This document shows, in pieces, positions 7,244 through 13,183 of a stretch of 13,183 bases of DNA. The number at the start of each line of letters is the position of its first letter. Position 1 is the stretch's first letter. The stretch spans positions 1 to 13,183 of the forward strand of contig JAFLJW010000285.1 of NCBI GenBank assembly GCA_022712815.1, read 5' to 3'. A program made the translations under genes and the position numbers. This DNA comes from Pseudodesulfovibrio sp. Its GTDB lineage: Bacteria; Desulfobacterota; Desulfovibrionia; Desulfovibrionales; Desulfovibrionaceae. The notes below the pieces were generated by a model. It was not told where the DNA came from and made no database searches. It saw only the letters and a list, made by a program, of their open reading frames with translations.

Positions 7244-8083
7244 TCAGATCATTCTGGTGGCGACCCAGTCCAGCACCATGGCGGGATTGACCGGAACCTG
7301 AGTATTCAAAGCGTCCTGAGCCTGTTCGAGGGCAAGATCGATTCGCCGCAACCCTTTCAGGTCATACATTTGGACCAGACCGGCGGAAAGCGGTGTACCA
7401 CAGGAGCCGGATAGGGCTTCGCGCAGTTCGCGTTGCATTCCGAGCACCACTTGCATGGCGAGATGTTTGTCCACTGAACCCTTGGCCGACGTGCGCTCGA
7501 ACCAGCCGAGACCGGTACGCCAAAAACCTGCCAAAGCAGTGGTCCACTCGGTAATTTCAGGAGAATTCTCACGAACATCGGGCCAGGCCAAAGTAACGAC
7601 CCATGAACGGGAAACAAGGGTTTCAAGGAGACGCTCGCGCTGGGGAGCGGTCAGGATGAAAACATTGCCGGGACGCGGTTCCTCAAGGGATTTGAGCAAT
7701 GCGTTGGCTGCCTCGGTCATGAACATCTGGGCCTCGGCAAAGATGGACACACGGTATCCGTCGCCGTTTGGCGGCTGGCCCCATGTGCCGCGCTGCTCAC
7801 GCACGGATGCCACTTTTATCAGCCCTTCGCGCCCATCGAAAAAGAGAAGATCATTGAAAGCGAGATCAACAATCTGCTTGCAGGCCGGACACTGGCCGCA
7901 CGGGACAGAGCCTGACGCGCAATTGAGACGCATGGCCCAATAAAGGGAAAGGGCAACACGGGAATCCGCATCGCCACCCTCTATGATTATTGATTGGGGA
8001 GGATCAAGAGCGATGGTGTTCAGACGCTTTACCGCATGCTCCTGCCCTGTCAGGGCGGCCAGCGGGTCAGCGTTCATGGTCAT
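7244..8083 (-). CDS. holB: DNA polymerase III delta' subunit (clamp loader)
   Basis: The delta' subunit is the stator of the clamp-loader complex, which loads the beta sliding clamp onto primed DNA. Visible: LTGQEHAVKRL at the N-terminus (RuvB/AAA-like opening); a degenerate P-loop region near residues 32-46 (IIEGGDADSR, without GKT/S, as expected for the non-ATPase delta'); a zinc-type cysteine cluster at Cys55, Cys62, Cys65 and Cys68; and ANALLKSLEEP, the strongly conserved helix of gamma/delta' proteins. The usual SRC sensor motif appears as SRS. The start is set by the strong GAGGAG at 8090-8095, which lies 6 nt before this ATG but only 3 nt before an adjacent in-frame ATG at 8086. It lies 26 nt after the purA stop, in the same operon. 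Confidence 0.85.
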   Translation of the reverse strand: MTMNADPLAALTGQEHAVKRLNTIALDPPQSIIIEGGDADSRVALSLYWAMRLNCASGSVPCGQCPACKQIVDLAFNDLLFFDGREGLIKVASVREQRGTWGQPPNGDGYRVSIFAEAQMFMTEAANALLKSLEEPRPGNVFILTAPQRERLLETLVSRSWVVTLAWPDVRENSPEITEWTTALAGFWRTGLGWFERTSAKGSVDKHLAMQVVLGMQRELREALSGSCGTPLSAGLVQMYDLKGLRRIDLALEQAQDALNTQVPVNPAMVLDWVATRMI

Positions 8084-8089
8084 CATTCA

Positions 8090-8095
8090 CTCCTC
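8090..8095 (-). promoter_or_regulatory. Ribosome binding site deciding the holB start
   Basis: On the minus strand this reads GAGGAG, a near-perfect anti-16S match. Two tandem ATG codons follow. The one at 8086 is only 3 nt away and the one at 8083 is 6 nt away, which favours 8083 as the start. Confidence 0.7.
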
Positions 8096-8109
8096 GATTT
8101 TCCTGTCTG

Positions 8110-9375
8110 TCAAAAGGTCTGTGCGCGGTCAGGACCAACAGAAACGATTCCGACTTTCACACCGGTGATCTCTTCAATCCGCTTCAGATACTTCACAGCG
8201 TTTTCCGGGAGTTCATCCCAGGAACGTACGCCGGTGATATCCTCGTCCCAACCGGGCATGGATTCGTAGACCGGCGTGACGTATGCCATACCGTTCTGCT
8301 CCTGCGGCGGGTAGGAGACCTGCTCGCCCTTGTACTCGTAAGCGGTACAGAGCTTGATTTCCTTGAGGCCGGACAGGACATCGAGCTTGGTGATAGCCAG
8401 CTCAGTAGGCCCATTGAGGCGAACAGACTCTCTCAGGACAACGAGATCAAGCCAGCCGCAGCGACGTTTTCGCCCGGTAGTGGCACCGAATTCATGGCCC
8501 TGTTTCTGAAGATATTCTCCATCGGCATCGTTAAGTTCAGTGGCAAAAGGACCACCGCCCACACGAGTGGTATACGCCTTGACGATGGCGACGATCCGCT
8601 CCAGATCGCGCGGAGAACAACCAGAGCCAATCGCGGCATTGGCGGTAACCGTATTGCTTGATGTCACAAAGGGATAAGTGCCGTGGTCGATGTCCAGATG
8701 AGTCCCCTGAGCACCCTCGAACAGGACCGCGCCGTTGGCTTCCTGAATGGCCGAGGAGACGTCACCGAGATACGGAACCAGCCGCTCGGCATAGGGAGGA
8801 ATTTCATTGAAAACTGTATCGGCATCGACCATATCCACACCGTAAAGGTGCTTGAAGAGAACATTCTTTTCCTCAAGGGCCTTTTCGATCTTCTCTCTGA
8901 GAAGTGCGGGATCGGCAAAGTCGCTCGCGCGGATGCCGCAACGATGCATCTTGTCCTCATAGCAAGGTCCAATGCCGCGTCCGGTGGTGCCGATTTTCTT
9001 GGAATCGGACTTGACGGACTCGCGCGCGCCATCCATCTGGCAATGGTACGGCATGATGATATGGCACTTCTTGCTGATCATCATCCGGCCTGCGGAGACG
9101 TCGATACCTTTGGCGTCGAGCTTGTCCAGCTCCGCGCAGAAGACGACCGGGTCCAGCACCACGCCGTTACCAATCATGCACATCTTGCCCGGATGCAGGA
9201 TACCTGAGGGAATCAGGTGAAGGATACACTGCTCACCGTCCACAACAAGCGTGTGACCGGCATTGTTTCCACCTTGAAAACGAACGATGGCGTCCGAGTT
9301 CTCGGCAAGTATATCAACTATTTTACCTTTGCCTTCGTCTCCCCACTGAGATCCGAAAACTACTATATTGGCCAT
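8110..9375 (-). CDS. purA: Adenylosuccinate synthetase
   Basis: Condenses IMP with aspartate using GTP to form adenylosuccinate, the first committed step from IMP to AMP; cytoplasmic. The GTP-binding loop GSQWGDEGKGK spans residues 8-18 and contains catalytic Asp13. GGNNAGHT carries His41. Both positions match the standard PurA numbering exactly. Further conserved blocks are TTGRGIGPCYEDK (IMP binding), FEGAQGTHLDIDHGTYP and GRKRRCGWLD (base and ribose contacts). At 421 residues it has the usual bacterial length and every key residue I can check is intact. The ATG is preceded by AAGGAG with 6-nt spacing. It is followed by holB and the GNAT gene on the same strand with short gaps. The 161-bp gap upstream probably contains its own promoter. 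Confidence 0.98.
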   Translation of the reverse strand: MANIVVFGSQWGDEGKGKIVDILAENSDAIVRFQGGNNAGHTLVVDGEQCILHLIPSGILHPGKMCMIGNGVVLDPVVFCAELDKLDAKGIDVSAGRMMISKKCHIIMPYHCQMDGARESVKSDSKKIGTTGRGIGPCYEDKMHRCGIRASDFADPALLREKIEKALEEKNVLFKHLYGVDMVDADTVFNEIPPYAERLVPYLGDVSSAIQEANGAVLFEGAQGTHLDIDHGTYPFVTSSNTVTANAAIGSGCSPRDLERIVAIVKAYTTRVGGGPFATELNDADGEYLQKQGHEFGATTGRKRRCGWLDLVVLRESVRLNGPTELAITKLDVLSGLKEIKLCTAYEYKGEQVSYPPQEQNGMAYVTPVYESMPGWDEDITGVRSWDELPENAVKYLKRIEEITGVKVGIVSVGPDRAQTF

Positions 9376-9381
9376 TTATTG

Positions 9382-9387
9382 CTCCTT
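9382..9387 (-). promoter_or_regulatory. Ribosome binding site of purA
   Basis: On the minus strand this reads AAGGAG, 6 nt before the purA ATG. It is an ideal Shine-Dalgarno and confirms the chosen start. Confidence 0.85.
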
Positions 9388-9427
9388 GAAATGCCGACAT
9401 TAACGATCCGGCCTCTATTGCACGCAC

Positions 9428-9469
9428 AACCGGTTATATTCCGTAAATATAATTATATGTATCTGTCAA
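9428..9469 (-). promoter_or_regulatory. Possible purA promoter/operator region
   Basis: On the minus strand, upstream of purA, there is a perfect TTGACA (9469-9464). It is followed by the perfect 12-bp palindrome ATATAATTATAT (9447-9458), a TATAAC hexamer and the 8-bp palindrome AACCGGTT (9428-9435). The TTGACA is 6 or 12 nt from the AT-rich hexamers and 25 nt from TATAAC, so it does not make a standard 17-nt spaced promoter with any of them. The concentration of such elements at the right place suggests regulation, but no exact start site is claimed. Confidence 0.28.
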
Positions 9470-9536
9470 CTCCACAGAACACCGATTACCGATTTGAAGG
9501 CAAAACAGCATCCGGTCTCTTATCAACAATCTTGAT

Positions 9537-9944
9537 TTATTTTTTTTTCTTGGTCTTGGGGTTGAGCGTAAGCAGTTTGCCCCGGCGATCCTTCTTCTCA
9601 TCAAGAGGCGGAACTTCCGACAATCTGGCTCCATGCGGGGCCGTCTGTCCGGGCGTATCTTTCAAGGAATGAGCTGGCGAGGTCAACGCTGCCAGGTCGA
9701 TCTCAACGGAATTATCGCCCGGCCTGCGAGACCGAGCCCAGTTGTAATTGAAAAGCTGATTCTTGAAACGAGTGGACTGGATGAGATTGAACACCAGAAC
9801 AGATTCTTCCCACCGCTTGGAGGGTTCGAAATGGCTCACTTTTTCGGCATACTTCTCCCACAAACTCATGAGTGAAGCTTCATCATAGGCATTGATCTGC
9901 CGCGCCAGTTTCAACAGCGCCTTTTCCATATAATTCTCTGACAT
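9537..9944 (-). CDS. Hypothetical protein with lysine-rich tail
   Basis: I do not recognise this 135-residue protein. The first ~75 residues look like a small helical domain with aromatic positions (LMSLWEKYAEKV, FEPSKRWEESVLVFNLIQ, FKNQLFNYNWARSRR). The rest is polar and probably disordered, rich in proline, lysine and aspartate, and ends KTKKKK. No signal peptide, membrane segment or cysteine is present. The ATG start is well supported: AAGGAA lies 6 nt upstream. It precedes purA by 161 bp on the same strand with no terminator visible between them, so read-through into purA is possible. The very basic tail would suit binding to nucleic acid or the ribosome, but that is a guess. Confidence 0.75.
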   Translation of the reverse strand: MSENYMEKALLKLARQINAYDEASLMSLWEKYAEKVSHFEPSKRWEESVLVFNLIQSTRFKNQLFNYNWARSRRPGDNSVEIDLAALTSPAHSLKDTPGQTAPHGARLSEVPPLDEKKDRRGKLLTLNPKTKKKK

Positions 9945-10020
9945 CTATTTTTCCTTACGTCTTTCCGGTACGACTGCCGGGATACTCTGCATAGCAAAAA
10001 TACCTGCAACCCGCCAACGT

Positions 10021-10052
10021 AAAATCGCCTCCGGCCCTGGGACCGAAGGCGA
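10021..10052 (-). terminator. Intrinsic terminator after the hemerythrin receptor gene
   Basis: Read on the minus strand: TCGCCT-TCGG-TCCCAGGG-CCGG-AGGCGA, a GC-rich hairpin with a 6-bp perfect base, followed at once by TTTT. It starts 24 nt after the receptor's stop codon and separates that gene from the hypothetical-purA group downstream. The run of T residues is on this strand only, so it is not bidirectional. Confidence 0.83.
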
Positions 10053-10076
10053 CACATTACTAAATTCCAACGGATG

Positions 10077-12308
10077 CTAGTAAACACCCTTGTTATTGAA
10101 AAACTGACTGTACTTTTGATCGTCACCCTGAATATGGCTGATCAACCAGTCCTTGAGGAAATCCATGATTTCCATGGTCACCGAAGATTTGCCGGACAAA
10201 ACGTCTTCTTCAAAGGCGATAATCGTATTCACGAACTTCTTGTGCGCGGCCATATGCTTTACCTGCCCGGAATAGTTGTGTTCTTCGAACAGGGCTTCTT
10301 CATCGTTAAAATGAAATACGGTATAGTCCTTGAGTTCATTAAGGATACTAAGAACAACTTCCTGTCCTTTCCCGGTCCGCATGGCATTCTGCAAAGAATT
10401 AATCAAATTAATAAGTTTGATGTGTTCCTCATCGATCCAGCGGATATTCACCGACAGATCATCGGACCACTGTATCAATCCTTTGGGATCAACCACTCTG
10501 AGCCCGGAACGATCAGAGAGTTTGCGCCCGGAAGCCTCCGGTGACCTCTTTTGCACCGCTCTCCCGACTACTGGAGTTTCAAAAGAAGCTGTCTTTGGAC
10601 CGGAGTCATCAGACATGTCACGAATGACCACATCAAGCTCACTTGCCATGGTAGACATGGATTCCAGAGCCTGTGCGGCCTGGATCATGCCCTCTGCCGT
10701 CTCAGAAGCTATCTGCGTGACATCAGCCACGGCCCGGTTGATCTCTTCGCTGGCTGCGGACTGCTCCTCGGAAGCTGCGGCAATGGATTCCACCTGACCG
10801 GCAGTCTCCTCGACGATGGCCACGATCTCAGTCATGTACTGTCCTGATTCATTGGCTGCATCCGTGGACTTGACAATATCTTCGACAGATTTCTCAACGG
10901 CCGTGATATTTTCGCGGGCCTGAGTCTGAATTTTATTAACAGCGTCACCAACTTGCTTGGTGGCTTGCATGGTCTTTTCCGCCAGCTTGCGAACTTCATC
11001 TGCGACAACAGCAAAGCCACGCCCGGCCTCACCCGCACGGGCTGCCTCAATGGCGGCATTGAGAGCCAGCAGGTTGGTCTGGTCCGCTATGTCGGTGACC
11101 ACGTTCATGATATTTCCGATATCCTCGGCCTGTTTGCCGAGTTCGGACATGCTTGAGTTGAGGTCGAGAATCTGAATCTTGATGGCATCAATGGACAGTA
11201 CGGCTGCACGGACGCCATCGGCTCCGGTCTGCGCGTTCTCTCTCGCCCGCCCGGCTGACTCGGCTGCGCTGGAAGCATTACGCGCAACCTCCAGAACCGT
11301 GGCGTTCATCTCTTCCATTGCCGTGGCTGTCTCGGCCATGCGGTCCCGCTGAATCTCGGTCCCATGACCAACCTGATCCACCTGAGAAGCAAGCTGGCCC
11401 ACCGATGATGCCAGGTTCTGTGATATGCGGCCAGCCTCGGCTGCGGCCCGGCTCATGATATCAAGAAGCTCCCTGACCTGCGCCTGCTGCGCTTTGGCCT
11501 CGTCCGTGGCCTTCCGGGCCTCGGCAGCACTCTTCTCAGCCTGCTCGCCCTTGACTGCAACCTCAGTCATGTTCTCTTTCAAATTATCGACCATGGTCAC
11601 AATGGCATCTTTGAGAGCCAAAAGTTCTTCTGTATATGCACCGGATATCGAGACATCCAGATCCCCATCTGCTATTTGACCGGCAAATTTCTGCAAATTC
11701 CCAAGAGGTGTGGTCAGCTTGGTGTTCAGATTGTAGAGAACGATAAGCACGATCACCACACCGATAAGAACACAAACAAGCTGGGTAATCAGCAAAGTGA
11801 AAACCCGATCTTCGGATTCGCCCTGCATCATGACAACAGCGGTATCCATGGTCTTCAGGACCTCGACACTTTGAGAGGAAATCTTGACAACGTCAGGTTC
11901 ACCGGAGGTAACAGCCTTCTCGATCTCTGCCTTGTAGGCAACCCACAAATCACTGACCTTGACCAGTTGAACATGGACCGCACTGCTGGCAGCAGGCAGC
12001 TTGGCCATGGCTCCTGTCGGATCAGTAGTCAACGGAGCCTCGCCGGAATCGGACAGGGCTTCCAGAGTGGTCTCAAAAACATCTATGGTAGAGGCAATCT
12101 GTGCCTTGAGCGCGTCACTTTTGATTGCACCAAACGCCAAGGTCTCTTTGGCAAGCTTCTGGCTAAGCATCCGCTGTCTTCCGGCAAGATTGATGACCAA
12201 GCTGTCATTCTTCTGGCTGGACGTGACTATCCACGTAGCCGCAAACATCCCCACAATGATTAAAAAAATCATGGAGACCGAACCGATCAGCCGAAATTTA
12301 ATACTCAC
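10077..12308 (-). CDS. Methyl-accepting chemotaxis protein with PilJ-type sensor and C-terminal hemerythrin
   Basis: A 743-residue inner-membrane chemoreceptor. Order: transmembrane segment ~7-28; periplasmic region with a PilJ/NarX-like box LAGRQRMLSQK near 42-52; second transmembrane segment ~169-192; HAMP ~194-250; coiled-coil signalling domain with the hairpin tip at ~403-445 (DQTNLLALNAAIEAARAGE), which contacts CheA/CheW; linker; and a hemerythrin domain ~613-740. All seven di-iron ligands of bacteriohemerythrin are present: His629, His666, Glu670, His685, His689, His725 and Asp730. The C-terminal domain should therefore bind O2 (as in Desulfovibrio DcrH) and bias motility, while the periplasmic part may sense a second signal. 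The start is GTG, preceded by GGAGG with 6-nt spacing. It is a single-gene unit between two terminators. There is no C-terminal CheR-docking pentapeptide. Confidence 0.95.
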   Translation of the reverse strand: MSIKFRLIGSVSMIFLIIVGMFAATWIVTSSQKNDSLVINLAGRQRMLSQKLAKETLAFGAIKSDALKAQIASTIDVFETTLEALSDSGEAPLTTDPTGAMAKLPAASSAVHVQLVKVSDLWVAYKAEIEKAVTSGEPDVVKISSQSVEVLKTMDTAVVMMQGESEDRVFTLLITQLVCVLIGVVIVLIVLYNLNTKLTTPLGNLQKFAGQIADGDLDVSISGAYTEELLALKDAIVTMVDNLKENMTEVAVKGEQAEKSAAEARKATDEAKAQQAQVRELLDIMSRAAAEAGRISQNLASSVGQLASQVDQVGHGTEIQRDRMAETATAMEEMNATVLEVARNASSAAESAGRARENAQTGADGVRAAVLSIDAIKIQILDLNSSMSELGKQAEDIGNIMNVVTDIADQTNLLALNAAIEAARAGEAGRGFAVVADEVRKLAEKTMQATKQVGDAVNKIQTQARENITAVEKSVEDIVKSTDAANESGQYMTEIVAIVEETAGQVESIAAASEEQSAASEEINRAVADVTQIASETAEGMIQAAQALESMSTMASELDVVIRDMSDDSGPKTASFETPVVGRAVQKRSPEASGRKLSDRSGLRVVDPKGLIQWSDDLSVNIRWIDEEHIKLINLINSLQNAMRTGKGQEVVLSILNELKDYTVFHFNDEEALFEEHNYSGQVKHMAAHKKFVNTIIAFEEDVLSGKSSVTMEIMDFLKDWLISHIQGDDQKYSQFFNNKGVY

Positions 12309-12314
12309 AATATC

Positions 12315-12319
12315 CCTCC
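12315..12319 (-). promoter_or_regulatory. Ribosome binding site supporting a GTG start
   Basis: On the minus strand this reads GGAGG, 6 nt before GTG at 12308-12306. The strong match compensates for the weaker GTG initiator and fixes the start just before the first membrane segment. Confidence 0.85.
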
Positions 12320-12430
12320 GAGCTCGTTATTTGTACCCTGGCAAAAGCTGGTGTGCTGTCTTAGCTTCTTTATATCAGACGGAAGCAATAACAGTAGGAA
12401 CAATACCTATTTGAAATAAAAAAGACAAAC

Positions 12431-12464
12431 AAAAAAAAGAGCTGCCCAAATAATCTGGGCAGCT
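12431..12464 (-). terminator. Intrinsic terminator after the partial chemoreceptor gene
   Basis: Read on the minus strand: AGCTGCCCA, a short loop, then TGGGCAGCT. This is a perfect 9-bp stem (12440-12464) followed after one base by eight T residues and more T-rich sequence. It lies 39 nt after the stop of the upstream receptor gene. It ends that transcript before the promoter region of the hemerythrin receptor. Confidence 0.95.
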
Positions 12465-12503
12465 CCTTTCAGCATTTACGTCAATTCAGAACGATTCCAG
12501 CTC

Positions 12504-13183
12504 CTAGAATCGTTCAAACCCTGAATCGTCATCCGAGTTCATATCAAGAGAGAGGCCTTCACCAGCCAGAGGAGCAGGTGTGGGCTGAACCCTTCCCATG
12601 GCCTTTGGCTTGGATGCACCAACCTGCTTTGTTCTCGGATCATAGGCAGGCTTTCCTGTCCCTCGACTCCTGGTCGAAGTAGATATATCGTTCTTGCCGA
12701 CCTTGAAGAAGCGTATTACCTGCTGCAGTTGTACTGCCTGGCTGGACAATTCCTCCGCAGTGGAGGCCACTTCCTCGGATGCCGATGCATTCTGTTGAAT
12801 GATCTTGTCCATTTCCTGAATGGCCTTGTTCACCTGGCTACTACCCTCGTTCTGCTCATTGGTGGCTGCGGATATCTCCTGCACCAATTCTGCGGTCTTC
12901 TGGATATCCGTGACAATCTTACCCAAAAGCTCTCCAGCCTCTTCGGCCACCTTGACGCTGGAGATGGACAACTCGCTGATCTCGGAGGCAGCAGTTCCGC
13001 TACGCTCGGCCAACTTGCGGACTTCAGCGGCAACAACCGCAAATCCCTTGCCATGTTCACCGGCACGGGCAGCCTCAATGGCGGCGTTAAGAGCCAGGAG
13101 ATTGGTCTGACGGGCAATTTCTTCCACGATACGAATCTTGTCCGCAATCTGCTTCATGGCAATCACGGTCTCGGCAACGGCCT
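12504..13183 (-). CDS. Methyl-accepting chemotaxis protein, C-terminal part (cut by window edge)
   Basis: Only the last 226 residues are in the window; the frame stays open to the right edge, so the start, sensor domain and membrane segments are outside. The visible part opens in the signalling domain just before the hairpin tip (RQTNLLALNAAIEAARAGE), which binds CheA/CheW. It continues through the descending helix with adaptation-type Glu/Gln pairs, for example EISAATNEQNEGSSQVN and ASASEEVASTAEELSSQA. A disordered linker of about 60 residues rich in Ser, Thr, Pro and Lys follows, then the C-terminal residues GFERF. That ending fits the aromatic-x-x-aromatic CheR/CheB tether consensus (NWETF in E. 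coli). No hemerythrin domain is present, unlike the neighbouring receptor. Confidence 0.95.
   Translation of the reverse strand, partial: AVAETVIAMKQIADKIRIVEEIARQTNLLALNAAIEAARAGEHGKGFAVVAAEVRKLAERSGTAASEISELSISSVKVAEEAGELLGKIVTDIQKTAELVQEISAATNEQNEGSSQVNKAIQEMDKIIQQNASASEEVASTAEELSSQAVQLQQVIRFFKVGKNDISTSTRSRGTGKPAYDPRTKQVGASKPKAMGRVQPTPAPLAGEGLSLDMNSDDDSGFERF

Noticed and set aside
8084..8086. The upstream ATG of the tandem ATG pair as the holB start
   Set aside because: The GAGGAG box is only 3 nt away, too close for efficient initiation; the next ATG has 6-nt spacing. The difference is a single residue.

Overview
The window looks like chromosomal DNA from a free-living, motile, anaerobic or microaerophilic Gram-negative bacterium, most likely a Desulfovibrio-type sulfate reducer. 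The clues are a methyl-accepting chemotaxis protein ending in an oxygen-binding hemerythrin domain, a second chemotaxis receptor, and a very large class I adenylate cyclase with a pentapeptide-repeat block. The taxon is inference from gene content and style. No rRNA, tRNA, CRISPR array, transposase or phage gene was seen.

Layout, left to right. (1) 25-2133, minus: a 702-residue acyl-CoA dehydrogenase family protein with a cysteine-bearing C-terminal extension. (2) 2134-2592: a 459-bp divergent intergenic region whose main feature is a roughly 107-bp imperfect inverted repeat ending 55 bp before the next gene. (3) 2593-6432, plus: a 1279-residue class I adenylate cyclase made of a helical N-terminal half, a pentapeptide-repeat block and a CyaA-like catalytic region. 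It is followed closely by a small antibiotic-biosynthesis-monooxygenase-fold protein (6451-6762, plus). (4) 6759-9944, minus: in transcription order, a small lysine-tailed hypothetical protein, purA, holB (DNA polymerase III delta') and a GNAT acetyltransferase. The last three are tightly packed (26- and 5-nt gaps) and probably co-transcribed. The GNAT gene and the monooxygenase-like gene converge and share the 4-bp palindrome CTAG, which gives each its TAG stop. (5) 10021-13183, minus: two chemotaxis receptor genes, each followed by a clear intrinsic terminator. The upstream one is cut by the window edge. The complete one has a PilJ-type sensor region, HAMP, signalling domain and C-terminal hemerythrin.

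Functionally the window mixes housekeeping genes (purine synthesis, clamp loader) with signalling genes (cAMP synthesis and redox/oxygen taxis). I see no phage-defence or biosynthetic island. The most interesting items are the cyclase architecture, the inverted-repeat element in front of it, and the pairing of a PilJ-like sensor with a full hemerythrin iron site in one receptor.
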